This document shows, piece by piece, positions 1-12,378 of a DNA stretch of 64,000 nt; within the stretch, counting starts at the first letter, position 1, and every line of letters begins with the position of its first letter. The notes beneath the pieces are model-generated. The model saw only the letters and a list, made by a program, of their open reading frames with translations, made no database searches and was not told where the DNA came from. A program made the translations under genes and the position numbers. Source of the DNA: Gracilaria vermiculophylla (Eukaryota; Rhodophyta; Florideophyceae; Gracilariales; Gracilariaceae); contig JAHNZQ020000308.1 in the NCBI GenBank assembly GCA_019155205.2, positions 2,473,998 to 2,537,997 on the forward strand, in the 5' to 3' direction.

Positions 1-534
1 AAAAGCTTTGAAAGCTGATAAGCTTGAAAACTACCGTCTGCTTTGCGGCTTGAGAGCTTAAGGTTTTTGTACTAACTATATTTGTTTTTGTCCATTGCTA
101 TGCGTTTCACAGATCTTTGTTTTGGGTGTATCCTTTTATATTTAAGTTGCTTTGAGCGCTATACCTTTTCCTCATGTCATGAATTTTTGTCCCAAAGGGT
201 TTTATCACGGCAAAGATTTTTAACGGTAGACGCCACGTTGAGTACTGTAGTTTGTACACCACACATGCTTTAGTTATTATGTTTGCGAGGGACGGTGAAT
301 GACCAGATGCTGGTCGCTCACTGGAATGGGCAACAGTATCCACTCGTTCCACCTGACAGTGCAAAATAAAGAAACGGCCGGCGGTCCCGTCCCTCCCGAC
401 TCTCCGGAGTCAAGCGGACGATCCTTTCATTAATGATGTGGAAATTCAACTTCTTGCATACACAACTTTAGCGGTTGGAGTCATGCGAGATGATAACGGC
501 TTTGGTGATCCGGCACATGGCCCATATAAATTCT

Positions 535-553
535 GTTTCAAAAGTATAGGACA
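535..553 (-). repeat. 19-bp repeated word, inverted copy
   Basis: Reverse complement of TGTCCTATACTTTTGAAAC, which also occurs at 1696-1714 and 1789-1807 in the opposite orientation. The role is unknown. It could be the end of a decayed short element or a regulatory word. Confidence 0.55.
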
Positions 554-1695
554 CTTGGCATTGTGATGCAAATCATCGTTTTTAGTACTGTACTGGTACC
601 AAAATCAGTTTTCAAAACAGTTCAAGGGAAAAATTTGTTTAAAAATCATAGCACATTTCACTTTCAAACTTCATTGTGCCTTCTTCAGTAGTTGATTTTT
701 GCTTTTGTGTACTGAATACTACTAATTTAACGCTTTTGCATCGCGTTTCTTTAACGACCCATCCTTGAAATATTCATAGTTTTCACGCAATTTCCAATAC
801 TTTTGCTTTACTCAGAACCTGTTCAGAATGGCTTAAAATAGCCATAAATAATTCTAACGAGTACATCTTATTCATTTTCAAAAGGATTTAAGTGAATTTA
901 GCGCGTATGTAACTGCATGTAATTAATTTATAGCAAGCAAAGATATTTTTTCATTTCTAAAGACTACTAAACGGTGGCGCAATCTTAATGAAAAACCAGT
1001 GTATATTTCTGATCAAATATGTAAATTTTTATTAAAAGTTGTTTTAAAGCATATGGAAGCCTTTTGAGTCTATAGTACGTACTGAAAAGGCTGTATATGT
1101 AGTTGTTTTCATCGAGAGTCCGGTGCATGGCATAATATAAGCTTAGATAGAACTTTTATATGTTTCGATTTTGTTTGATCTTTTTTGCTTATGAAAGATA
1201 AATATAAGACAATGTTGTTCATCACAATCAAATATTTACTCGATGTGGAATACATTATTTTCCCAGTGGTCTTTTCTTCAATGCTCATTGCACACTATGG
1301 CAGCATGTTTTGTTTATGTGCAGCTTCCAAATGGAAATGATGTTCAGTTTTTTGTACCTAAAAGAATTTGGAAGCGTTTTTTATTACCACTTTATTCATT
1401 TTCTGTAAGCGTATCGTTATTTGCATGGCTTATATAGTGCAAAATACATAGTCTGGACAATATTCCTGCAGAAAGTTATGATTATTGTTGCATCTGAGCA
1501 TTATTTAGCTATCAATGATAATTTATGTTTATATTACAGTAAATATTAAAAATATTATATAAAAATGGGAACAAAAGGTAGAGATTTACGGTACTGATTT
1601 AAGTATTGTATTATAAGATTTTAATGTAGAAGATTGCATGTCTTTTTTAGGAAAAAAAACAACGTGTTTGGGAGTAATCACACGCGAGTTCGAAA

Positions 1696-1714
1696 TGTCC
1701 TATACTTTTGAAAC
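1696..1714 (+). repeat. 19-bp repeated word, copy 1
   Basis: TGTCCTATACTTTTGAAAC, followed by CG as in the copy 93 bp downstream. See also the inverted copy at 535-553. Confidence 0.6.
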
Positions 1715-1788
1715 GCGTTTTTGTGGGTTTAAAACGAATGGAGGTAGCAACAGCGGGCAAAAATCCATATTTTGGCGCGCTTTTGCAC

Positions 1789-1807
1789 TGTCCTATACTT
1801 TTGAAAC
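1789..1807 (+). repeat. 19-bp repeated word, copy 2
   Basis: Identical over 19 bases to 1696-1714 and in the same orientation, 93 bp downstream. The sequence around the two copies is not otherwise obviously repeated. Confidence 0.6.
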
Positions 1808-2145
1808 GCACTGTGTATTCGAGACGGTGGTGAGCTCTTACGAGAATTTGGGGACTATAAGAGTGTTTATGGTACCCGGTTGCCTAGGTTTGAATCTTGC
1901 GGAGAACGTAACTTGGATGCATTCGCTTTTTTTGCAGATAGTAAGTCTCCCGTTATGAACGCTTATTGTATTGCAATGCCCTAAAAGGGGAAATTACCAT
2001 GGAGAATGTTCGAAACCTTCTTTTGGCGAGATGGTTTAGAGGCAGAGCTTTCTTCACACGAGGCACAAGAACCGGGCGTAACTTCGCGATCAAGCCGTCG
2101 CAACAGGTGCAGAAGAGAAGAAAAATGGAGAAACCGGGTATCCGG

Positions 2146-2699
2146 AGTGGTACTGTCAGTCCTTCTTTCAAAGAGGTAGTGCGCAACGTCCGTTAGGAGT
2201 TTTTGTTGACTCCAAAGGCATGAATTTTTAAAGGTGGTCTCAGGTAATCGCTGTCACGAACCGGGAAAATTCTGAAAGGGGATCCGCAAACGTCAAGCGG
2301 AGAGGGAGGTTCACTGGGCGGACAATGCTTCTACAGGCGCTGCTACGAGGCGATCTGGGGATCCACGGCTTAGAAACCTTTAGGATATTAGACAAGAGTC
2401 TCCAACCGGAGAAAAAGCCGTAGACTCAAGGGTGCTTGGTTTACTTCCCCAGAGGTGGAGCTTGACCGGCAGATTCATGATCACGTCAGGAGCCCACGTC
2501 AATAGGTCTCACTATCGTAGTAACTACCTGCACAAATCAACTAAAATAGATCTAAGTTCTTCCGTTCCTCAAGGGTATTGTACCGTACGTGGGCCGAATT
2601 ATGCACAATGCGGCTCAGTTTGTAAAATACGAGCCCTCCTTAGGAATATTCCATCGTAGAGCCACTCTACAATATCACCTTAGGATCTACTGTACTACT
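2146..2699 (-). repeat. LTR A: 3' LTR of outer element 2
   Basis: Reverse-complement match of LTRs 2956-3510 and 12909-13463 over the whole length, 554 bp against their 555. The terminal TG/CA are changed (AG..CT). It is followed at 2700-2717 by a pyrimidine-rich stretch that is the inverse of the polypurine tract seen before 12909, which confirms the orientation. Confidence 0.8.
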
Positions 2700-2950
2700 T
2701 ACTCCCTTTCCTAAATTGCACCACGTCCTCGAGGTGCACCTTTCCATAGCTCGATCCATCGGCGGCTCCTATCGGTGCTGATGTCAGAGTGACCTTCGGC
2801 GATGTAAAAAATCCTCTCCTTTAGGCATTCCTCCATACTTCCCTATTCCCGTGCGGCGTACCAACCGCGGGCTCGTGCATCTCTGTTGAGACGGTTCCGG
2901 GTCCCCACTCTTCTCGACGTACCCTCATCACTCCGTGGCGCAATTTGCTG

Positions 2951-2955
2951 ATGCG
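2951..2955. repeat. Target-site duplication ATGCG, left copy
   Basis: Five bases directly before the TG of the 5' LTR of element 1. The same five bases directly follow the CA of its 3' LTR at 13464-13468. A 5-bp duplication is usual for Ty3/gypsy integrases. Confidence 0.9.
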
Positions 2956-3510
2956 TGTAGTACAGTGGCTCCGAAGGGAAAAACGGTGGTGTGGCCTTAT
3001 GGTATAATATTCCTAAGGAGGGCTCGTATTCTCTTAACCGAGCCACGTGGTGCATGATTCTGACCGCGTGCGCTACAGTATCCGAAAGGGACAGTAGAAT
3101 TATTATTTATTTCAGTTAATTTATGCAGGTAATTACTACAGTAGTGAGACCTGCCAAGGCGGGCTCCCGGCTTGATACTTAATCTGCCGGTTGAGCTCCA
3201 CCTCTGGGGAAGTAAAGACAAGCACCCTTGAGTCTTCATCTACTTCTCCTGTTGGAGACTCTCGTCGATAATCCGCAGGTTTCTAAGCCGCCGATCCCAA
3301 TGTCACATCATAGCAGCGCCTGTAGGAGCATTGCCCGCCCAGTGAACCTCCCCCTCCGCTTGGTGTTTGCGGATCCCGATTCAGAATTCCCCCGGCTCAC
3401 GACAGCGGATACCGGAGACCACCTTTAGGAACACGCACCTTTGGAGTCAACAAAAACTTCTAACGGACGTTGTGCTTTACTACCTCGAGAGGAGGGCTGA
3501 CAGTACCACA
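2956..3510 (+). repeat. LTR B: 5' LTR of element 1
   Basis: Starts TGTAGTACAG and ends GACAGTACCACA. It is the same length as 12909-13463 and roughly 90 percent identical by hand alignment. A TATA-like GTATAATA lies near 3001 and may be the promoter, which is inference. Confidence 0.92.
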
Positions 3511-3512
3511 AC

Positions 3513-3524
3513 TGGTCTCCAGAC
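3513..3524 (+). promoter_or_regulatory. Probable tRNA primer-binding site of element 1
   Basis: TGGTCTCCAGAC begins two bases after the 5' LTR, the usual place and opening (TGG, complementary to a tRNA CCA end). I could not assign the tRNA. Confidence 0.5.
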
Positions 3525-3667
3525 TTAGAAAGTCTCAGTTCCTAAAGGATTCGCAAAAGTTGCAGCAGAACTGTGTTTCTAGTTTGCAACGACTGAACCC
3601 CAACAGTGGAATTCTTCCTTAAGGTGATTCGGAAGTGGAAGAAAATCACCCCCGACCTTACTTCTCT

Positions 3668-5716
3668 ATGGACCCCTCAGAAGCCCCAATGGAAACCCCC
3701 CTACAGGTTCCTCAAGCAACCAACTCCGTCAGTTGGAGCAGCACGCGCAGTGCTCCTAAGGAGATGGCCGCCACACTGGAGGACCCTGAAAGTCTCCTTC
3801 GGAATCCTGGCTCCTCTGTAGAGCGTTTCAGGAATCGCCTTAGGAAAATGCATGATCGGAGGCCAGACAAATCCCCCGCGATACCTCTGGAGAACGACTA
3901 CGTGGAGGTTAAAGAACCGCACACTGCATCGCAGCCCCCACCTCAGGAGCTGCAGGGACGAGAACAACCGGAAGCTAACTCCCTCCTGGAGTCGCTGGCC
4001 CCGCGCCTTATGGCTTGGCTCTTACAAGAGCTTGTCGAAAGAATACCTGCAGGTGTTGAAGCCTACTTTGGAGCGCGCCGCCCTGCCCTTGTGGAGGAAT
4101 TCGCGATGGAGATCGCTCACCGTGCTGTGGATGCTTTGCTGTATTCCAATCCCTTCCTCGAGGTGATCTCAGAGGTTATCCGTGCGGAGTCTCGCTCCAA
4201 AACCGCGCAGCTGCTCACCGCAGCCGCGTTTCAAAGTTATTTTTCCGTACAGGAGAGGTTCTCTCTATCAACACCTATGGTGGCCCCGGGTAGAGAAGTA
4301 CAGGATACTGCCACCCCCTACGCCAGAGGAGGAAAAGATACTGCCGTAAGAAAACGGGAGCACCTGAGGAATCTTGCTATGCACCGTCTGGACCTGACGC
4401 CCCGCGGAGGGGGACAGGATACCGGTCGCGAACAAATTCACCGAAGAAGAGAATGACAGGATACTCCTAGGGTGGATCGCAATAACGGGGGTATCGTCAG
4501 TAACCCAGACCACCTCAAGGAAAGACGCAGAAAAAAACGGAGGGAGAAAAGAAGAAAGTGAGTGACCGATTCGGAGAGAAGCTCAGACTCTGAATCCGTA
4601 AACAGCTCGAGCTCGGAGGACAGTATACCTCCCAAGGAGAAGAGTAGAAGGGTCAGGAAGGTCGACCCGCTTTACGGCCTCTCCGCCAAAGTAGTGGATT
4701 ATGACACCTACAGGTTGAATGATCGCTCCACCCTCTACGATGCGTCGGTCGCTAAATGACTCACAAAGATCCAGCGCCGCATAGATATTCAAATGAAGAA
4801 GCACTCCTTCTCAGGCGAAGACCTCATCTCGGTGTTGAATTTTCTCACGTGCTTCAGTTCAGCCTGTAATACCAATGGTTTCCATTAAGGTGCCGCCGTA
4901 TGGTGCTTTTAGTTCTAACTCACGGGCCAAGCGCACTCGCTGGTGCAGCCGCGCCTCACGGGGGAGAGCACCATTGTAGATGATCGTGGAACGGAGATCT
5001 TGACGACGTACCCAGAGGTAGTCAATTTCCTCCCAAAAAGGTACGCCACGGACGAGGTGATAGCCGATGCTGATGCTAAAGTCACCTCCTATAGGCATAA
5101 CACCGGCATGACGGCGACGGAGTTCTCACAGAAGCTGTGGACTAAGGCCCTACGGTATGGAAACGTGTGCTCCGAACGGCGATTGAATTCCTTGTTTGTC
5201 GAGGGACTCCTTTCCTCGATACGCGCGAGGGTGCGTAATCACCTTACAACGCACCCAAAGACCACCTACACGGAGCTAACGCGTTCCGCGGAATCTTATG
5301 GGGATACCCAGCGTGCAGCTCACCGCAGCCATGCTCCACTTTCGGACAAACCGGCGGCCTCAAGGCCCCGTCGGGCATCCGCCCTGACGTTGGACTCCAG
5401 CACCTCGGAGGAGATCGACGAGCTCACGCTCGTAGGAGAGGAAGAGGCCCTTGCCTTCGCATACGCCTCATCTCAGGGAGAACCTTCTAGGACGAGGACA
5501 CCCTCGTCCTCCACTTCGTACTTCGCAGCAGGATCCTACAGAAGTGTCCGATTTGCGAACCCTCCAGGCTACCCACCGCCTTGCAGAATTTGCTTGTCTC
5601 GAGAGCCAGTACACTATCTGACTCTCGCCCCGGCAATGAGAGCCGCCATCTTGCAGGAGCGGGAGAAAAACTTCCAGGACATGAAGTACACACCAACGGA
5701 GAGCGGAAGTTATTGA
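3668..5716 (+). pseudogene. gag of element 1 (broken)
   Basis: Capsid-type frame. The first ATG is at 3668; an upstream GTG at 3635 is in frame but less likely. The N-terminal third is Pro/Ser-rich, then basic and serine-acidic (SSSSED near 4605). A retrotransposon Gag core follows at about 4700-5280 (reading STLYDASVAK, then LTGQAHSLVQP, then ILTTYPEVVNFL). A degenerate knuckle with C-x2-C and a following His lies near 5580. Stops interrupt it near 4454, 4558, 4757, 4885 and at the end. The same order appears on the minus strand at 20905-23000, and comparing the two shows the stops are mutations. The product would be the structural shell protein. Confidence 0.75.
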
Positions 5717-6063
5717 ACCGCGTATCGCGACATCCACTCCCCTCAAGGAAACTACGGTTACCGTGCTCCACCGGGAGTGCAGCCTGTCCCACTGTCACTT
5801 GCACCCGCAACGCAGATGCCGGTGTCCAAGCCGGTTGCACCTCCAGGGAACACGTTGCATCGCGACGCACAACCGCAGAAGCCGTCCACGACTGGAATTC
5901 AGCCCCTCTTCAACCAGGAAAATCCTCAAAGCCACGCGTAGAGGCTCCGCGTGGCTCCTTACCATCCAGCCTCACCTCCACGGAGGTCGCCTTGAGGAAA
6001 GGGAGAGAATCGGTCTCGTCCGTCTACGCAGAATAGGCGGGCTCTCCATCCCGTTGGACCCAA

Positions 6064-6336
6064 TTGACACCTTTGAGGATTCTGTTTGCACACTCCGGCG
6101 TGAGAATTACAAGGTATTCGCCTCTATATAATGTTGCCCGCGTGCGCGCTATCCTCGGTACCGAGTCCGGCCCCAATCTGGTGTACGCGCACGTGCTCCT
6201 ACGGTTTGCTCTCGGCTCCTTGAGCACTGGCAAGCTCCCTACGGTGCGCGATGCGTCGCGCCGAGCATTGACCATTCTCGGCGCAATTCCCCTTTACCTC
6301 CGGTTGGACTCCATACAGATCAAAGTGTAGTTCCTC
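6064..6336 (+). pseudogene. Retroviral-type aspartic protease region of element 1 (inactive)
   Basis: Lies between gag and RT, where the protease of Ty3/gypsy elements belongs. The active-site loop reads LGTESGPNLV, against INTGAGPNLG-like text (PNTGAGPNL) in element 2. The expected family motif is DTGA/DSGA followed by a hydrophobic stretch. Element 1 therefore has Gly in place of the catalytic Asp. A stop at 6328-6330 separates it from the following frame. The assignment rests on position and the short motif. Confidence 0.55.
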
Positions 6337-8500
6337 GTGGCGACAAACTTGGCCGCACAATGCATAATGGGCACTTCCTTTGTGGATCGGTATGTACGTG
6401 CAATCTACCCACGCTTGCGGAAGGTGACGTTTCACGACGCCGCCCCTGTAGGTATCATGTCCGCGTCTCCAGGACCGGACGTCAACGCGCTTCACGTGGG
6501 TAATCTTTCAATCGAGACGCAGTCGAATAAGCTCCGAGTGGTGAAGAGCATCAAAATACCCGCGGAGAGTCAGGCCGAAGATTGGGTGCGGACCTCTGCA
6601 TCCGGGCTTTCATTCCTGGAGGGGAGTTCACACCTGACGACGAAGCAGCACTCCATGATGGCGAACGGTGTTATGGAAATAATATCGAACATTCCCTTCA
6701 GGGTTGTGCTCGCCAACCTGAAGGAGTTGCCGTTACGTCTCCAGAAAGAAATTGTTTTTGGACTGACACTACCCGCTTCTGCAGGACTGGCTCATATTCC
6801 TCGTGCGCAAGACCTTGCGGACCGCGATGCAATCGACACTATGGATGCGAAAGCGACTTCAACGGCTCCAGAGGAAGAGAATCCTGCCATCTGGCAGGAG
6901 AAACTTCAAATTGGCGAGGATTTCGAAGAGTATCGCCATAGGATAGTGAAAATGCTATCCGCCATGGAGCATATGTGGTCTGGTCGCCTGGGTCAGGTCA
7001 GTCTGTCTAAGCAAATGATCCAGCTCACACCCGATGCGAACCCGGTACATCAACTCCCGAGGAGGGCCGGACCCCATGCGCGCTTTTTCGAACGCGATGA
7101 AGTCCACCTGATGCTAGACAAGGCCGTTCTAGAGCCTTTAAATTCCGAATAGGCCTCCCCGGTGGTTTATTTTAAGATGAAAGATGGCTCCTTATGGTTC
7201 TGTATTGAGTACAGACGCCTCAACGAGGTGACGGTACGCAATTCGTACCCGATATCCCGGATGGATGAATGTATCGACTTCTTAAGCGATGCGTCCGTCT
7301 TCTCCACGCTAGACGCGAACAGCGGCTACTGGCAGATTAAAATGGCCGACTTCGATAAAGATAAGACAACCTTCTTCTCGCACTGTGGGATCTTCAGATT
7401 TCTGAGGATGCCATTTGGATTGAAGAATGCACCCGCTACGTTCCAACGAGCGGTGGACAATATCCTGTCAAAGTTGAAGTGACAGTACGCCATGGTGTAT
7501 ATTGATTATGTAGTCATATACTCCCGCAGCGTGGAGGAGCACTTCATTCATGTGAAGCACTTGCTACACCTCCTAAAGGATGCTGGCCTCACCTTAAAGC
7601 TGGAGAAATGTTTTTTTTCAAGTCGTCGGTGGACTACCTGGGGGACGTTGTGCTCCCGGGCCGCCTAAAGGTTTCCAGGGTAACTCAGGACGCCATCAAG
7701 GAAGCTCAACCTCCCACAAACCAGACGGAGCTCCGCTACTTCCTAGGTTTTGTAACGTCTTCCAGAGGTGTGTACCGAATTTCTACAGTATAGCGACGCC
7801 GTTGACGCGCCTCTTGGAGAAGGACAAGCCGTCGCAATTGGATGTCTTGACGGACGAGAAGTTTGAAGCCTTTAACACCCTGAAGAGGAGACTAATAGAA
7901 CCACCGATCTCGGTATTTCCGAAGCGGCACGGCCGAATGATGCTGGACACTGAAACTTGTAAATACCAGGTCAAATATGCCTTCCTACAGGAACACCCTG
8001 AGGGTGGACTCCAACCCAACGGATACTGGAGTCGAACTATCACACATACGAAACGGAATTATTCCACTTCGGAGCGCGAATGTCTTGAAATCCTGTGGGC
8101 GGTTTTGCTTTAACGCCTATACATAGAAGGCGCGCGTTTCACCTTGAGACCAGACTACGCACAATTGAAGTGGATACTGTCTTTGACGGATGTTTCCGGT
8201 CGGCAGGAAAGGTGGAGGCTACGCCTCTTGGAGTTCGCGTTTGACATCTTCCACTGTCCTGGTATTAAACAACAGGCAGCGTACGCGCTCTCGCGAATTT
8301 GCACCGAGGGAGAAGACAAAACACCTTTGGAGGACAAAATCCCGTGTCTGGTCATCCAAGACGCCGACGGGAAAGAAGGAGACGATAGAGAGTGTCTGGA
8401 ATGCTGCGAACCTGAAGGAAAGTATACTGGACTCCCTGCGATGATGGCTCTGGTTGAGAAGGAGAAAGAAGTTGTCACCATTACTGCAGCGGAGATCTAG
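6337..8500 (+). pseudogene. Reverse transcriptase and RNase H of element 1 (broken)
   Basis: The frame opens with a protease-RT linker. The RT core starts near 7090, with FKMKDGSLWFCIEYRRLNEV, FSTLDANSGYWQIKM, FLRMPFGLKNAPATFQRAVD and then YIDYVVIYS, where the second Asp of the YIDD catalytic motif has become Tyr. The thumb and connection read VDYLGDVV and LRYFLGF. RNase H follows at about 7800-8330 (MMLDTETCKYQV, NYSTSERECLEILWAV, FDIFHCPGIKQQAA). Stops lie at 7150-7152, 7480-7482, 7791-7793 and 8111-8113, with a shift near 7600. This is Ty3/gypsy order and sequence type. It would copy the element RNA into DNA if intact. Confidence 0.85.
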
Positions 8501-8545
8501 AAGGAACAGAGTACGGATGCGTACCGCAAGGAGTGCCTCACCACT

Positions 8546-10040
8546 GTGGGGAGCTTGACATCGTCATTCAACGTTGACCGAGACGGAGTACTTGTACGCC
8601 GCGGCCTCCTGGATGGTGCTCTCCAAAAGGTGGTCCCGACGAAGCTGCGGGCGAGGGTGCTGTATCTTTCGCACTATTCTCGCCTCGCCGGGCACCTTGG
8701 TGGATATCGGTTGTATTTCACCATGCGGAGGGAGTTCTATTGGCCAAACATGGCTAATGATACCTTCCAAACGGTGGCGGATTGCTACTACTGCGCCGCC
8801 GCTTGGAAGAATATACGGAAACACCGGACGCCACTCACTCTGTTCCCACCATCAGGCCCGTTGGAGTTTGTGGCTACAGGCATCTTGGGTCTTCTCTCCA
8901 AGACGGAGCGAGGGCACAGATTTATCCTCGTGATCACGGATCGTTTCTCGAAGGTCACGCGTGCCATCCCCCTACGGAGCACCATTGCAGCAGTGACTGT
9001 CTACGCCTTTCTGGAGCATTGGGTTTACCCTTACGGGATATCTTTGTACCTCCTCACGGACAATGCCCCCCAGCTCGCCGCCGAACTCTTCAGCGCCGTC
9101 TTCGGAATGCTGGAGTTGAAACAGTTGTTTACAACTGCTTATCACCCCCAGACCAACGAACAAGCAGAAAGGTTCAACAAGACAATCGCCTCGAGGCTGA
9201 AGCCCTACGTTGCCGACCACCAGAAGGATTGGACCACATATGTGGGCCCCCTCACGTATGCATACAACCTGCAGGTGCACCGCTCCACGGAGACCACTCC
9301 TTTCAATCTGGTGCTCTCGCGCATCCCGCCAAGTGCCGTCATTGCATCCCGCGCCACGGGGCACCTGGCGGATGGGCCACAGGCGCCAACAGTGGCGCAA
9401 GCCAAACGCTCCATCCTCAGGCGGTATGACAACGCACTCTCCCTTGCAAAGGAGAGATTCAACGCCTCGCGGAGGAGATACAAACAGTAATTCGACCGGA
9501 AGGTGAGGTAAGGCCCTCACCTGAAGGAAGGCGACGAGAAATTCCTCGACAAACCAGGGGAAACGTCCGACGAACCGCCGGACGTCACGCACGAGTTGGC
9601 GCCGACCACCTCAGGGCCCTACAAAGTCCTGGCCACCTATAGGGATACTGTCGCCATTGACGTGAACGGGCTTAGATGCATCGTCTCCCGTGATAGGGAG
9701 ACGAAAAATCCGACGCCCAGCCTCTTATGAATTCCCGCCACCCCACCTCAGGGACAACGCGCGGAACGTCCTCTTCCAACCACCTCAGGCGCGACGACAC
9801 CACGGGATACTGGGAACCGCATCACCGCTCTCGGTGAACCATTACTGGAGGCTCCCGATGCCATCCTGACCCCTGAAGGTGACATCCTCTTCGCGGTGGA
9901 CCATATCGTCTCCCACCCACAAACCCCTGCAGGAATACTGTACAGCGTCCGATGGTATGGGTACACCTCGAAGGATGACACCGAAGAACCTCCAGAACAT
10001 ATCCCGTAGAACTGTTTTAGGTGATACCACGCCAATCTGG
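8546..10040 (+). pseudogene. Integrase with C-terminal chromodomain, element 1 (inactive)
   Basis: The zinc-binding HHCC part is at about 8670-8810 (HYSRLAGHLGG, then CYYC). The catalytic core follows: FVATGILGLL has Gly where the first catalytic Asp is expected (VAMDILGPL is the usual form), the second Asp lies in LLTDNAPQ, and the Glu lies in YHPQTNEQAERFNKTI. The frame is open to 9490, then has stops near 9490, 9508 and 9729. At about 9890-10035 a chromodomain reads VDHIVSH, LYSVRWYGYT, DDTEEPPEHIP, NCFRRY. That domain defines the chromovirus branch of Ty3/gypsy and is thought to guide integration to heterochromatin marks. Confidence 0.85.
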
Positions 10041-10329
10041 TTCGGAAACACCTCTCCACATAGGCGCTCCCGTTTAGGAGAGGGAGAGAAGGCCCCCGAT
10101 AGGAGTTGTTTTTCGCCTCCGCAGTCTACCACCTACCTGGAGTTATCTTTTTCGCCTCCAGGATGCCGTTGTTTGCTTTTCGCGTGCTCCCTTGGCGGCA
10201 CTTCGTGTCGCTGAGCACGCGGGCACGGCCTAGTTATATTGAAACTACCGTTCATGGAGCTTCTGCTCCATCCGAAGGATCTTTTATTCGCCAGGGTTCT
10301 ATCACCTACAGGTCACCGAATCGTGCTGA

Positions 10330-12378
10330 TTACTCCGTTTCGAGGCGCGTTTTTGTCGTGAGCGCTTGGCTATTGAAGAACTTTGACAAGCTTTCCTTGA
10401 TGGCCACCATCGAGGCTCGGTCTGCCCGGGCCATGTGGAGCTCTAAGGGCCAAGTACGCGCCTCGCCCAGAGCCTCTACGGGAGAGGCCGGAGCAAGACG
10501 GCCCGTCACTAGGCACGCCTGCACCAACTCCTGGAAGGCAGCTTCCAAAGCCCCAGATGAGACTCCTCCGGACTGTGCACCCGATGCAGCCACCTCCGTT
10601 GACGGCGCAACACCCGGCACGGAAGCAGCCGCGGACGGTGGACCCGCTGAGACAGAGGCTCCCCGACGGGATTCCGCGGGTTTCACAGTAGAGGTTGGCG
10701 AAGCCAAGGACGGACTCGGTGGCACCGGAGGTGACCGTGGTAAGGGAACTGGAACGCTCCGCAGGCGAGACTGAAGAATAGGCGCAGGGACGCTCTGCAG
10801 ACGGGGGTGCACCGCTGGGACTGAAGGTACCCGGACGGGAGCAACTTCGTCCTCCTCCATAGGGGGCACGGCGGCTACCACTGCGGGAGCACTCGGCACT
10901 GGCGCGGGCCGCCGAATTATCACCTCAGGAGGCGCGCCCACATCCTGGGACGGAGCCGGTAACCGACGGGGCGTATCACGGGCCAGGCTCGCCTTCAAAG
11001 GGTCGTAGTCGTGTACTCGGAGCCGTGGCACCTGAGGAACCCAAGAAGGCGCCACACAGGGAAAGGCAGGGTATGCTCGCCCGTCATCCTCTCCATTAGG
11101 ACTCTTTACAATGGGTTGGAACTTGTCCTTGCCGTAGTCGTACCAAAGGAAGCCCGGCTTGTCATTCCATGCCATCTGGAGGTTGTAATCCAACAGCGTC
11201 TCCGCCTCAGACTCACTCCATGCGGTGCCCTAAATAAGGTTTTGGATGCCGAAGGAGCGCAGGATCCGTATACTGGACGCCGACAAGGAGAGCAAACGTG
11301 CGGCGGTCGGCGGAAACGACGAGTCCCAGTAGAGGCGGCCGTCGCGGCATCGAGTATCGGAGGTTACGCCTTCGTCCACTGCTTGGAGATACGCCGTCAG
11401 GGTGCCGACCGCGAACACCGTCGAGGCGACCGACAGGACAAACCGCCATAGGGAGTCATGGGGATCCAGAACCTCGGAGGTGTGGTCCGCGAAGGTCATG
11501 GGCATCGCCTCGCATAGGTGCAGGGATATTCAGTGGTCCCTCGAGGAGTCATTCACCTTTAGGTAGTACTTCGGACGCTGCCCGGAAGGCATGTCATGGA
11601 ATTCCGTGTTATGTCAACCATAGAAGTACCCGAAAGCGGTGCTTACTCGAGTCTCGTCCGCAAGGTGCGTCCCCCATCGATTTCAGTTGAGCCAGTAGAG
11701 GTGATCGTATGGGGCATCAAAGGGTAGCACCGCGAGGGCAGAGCATCCATCGGCAATGCTTCCGGGTCGCCCCGCTCTCTGGTGTGAGCTCTCCTTGAGG
11801 TGCAGTACCTGGAGTCGCGCCTGGATCTCCCGTTCCTCAGCGCACGTCAGAACCGGAGTATCGCAGTTTCCCACCGTAGTTGGAGCGTTGTCACCGTGCA
11901 CCGGAGTGTGGAACCAGTAAGCGCGATAGGCCTCCACCCGGTTCCGCTTCTGGTCGTTCCACGCAACCTCCGGTACGGCGCGGAGTCGCTTCGCCTGAAG
12001 GTATGGGGGGTAGTGGTGAATGTTATCCTCCACGGGGCACCAAAGGCTTACGCGCCTGTCGTAGAACGGGACGAAGACCTGCGAGGCGCGATGATCGAAA
12101 CGCTGTCCTGGACAGAACGTTGCACTGGTCGAGATGTGGTACATCTCAGGATTCGAAGGAGACGTAGGCGACGGAGTCGAAGAAGACATGCGGAAGATGT
12201 ACGAGGCTGGATGGATTGCGACCGAACGCGTGATAGCACCTGAGAAGAGAGATCTGACACCACCTGGGGAACGATCCGTGGATATATGCGCCACCGGGGA
12301 GGGAGTCGCGTCAAGCCGCCATCGTGGAATTTGAGGAGAAGCCGGGCGATCAGAATCAGGCGAGGTATGGTGCACCAT
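10330..12378 (-). pseudogene. Antisense third ORF (aORF) of element 1, unknown function
   Basis: Read on the strand opposite gag-pol, one frame runs 683 codons from ATG 12378 to a stop at 10330, broken only by four in-frame stops (three TGA, one TAG) between about 11686 and 11230. The N-terminal part is Pro/Ser-rich. A conserved middle contains AWNDQKRN, CAEEREIQARLQVL, FHDMPSGQR and YYLKV. A Pro/Ala/Val-rich linker follows, and the C-terminus is helical (ALEAAFQELVQACL, ending KTRLETE). The same protein, stop included, is encoded at 13624-15671 in element 2. I recognise no family. It is not an envelope by sight: no signal peptide or membrane anchor is evident. Confidence 0.75.

Larger units (their letters stand above)
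1..2145. other. AT-rich left flank without a recognisable gene
   Basis: This stretch lies outside the transposon nest and has no frame longer than about 106 codons. None of the short frames shows a recognisable domain. The only structure I see is a 19-bp word present three times, annotated separately. It may be decayed repeat sequence or intergenic DNA. Confidence 0.5.

Noticed and set aside
8972..9592. 206-codon frame opposite the integrase of element 1
   Set aside because: Unlike the aORF, it has no matching frame in element 2 and overlaps the conserved integrase.
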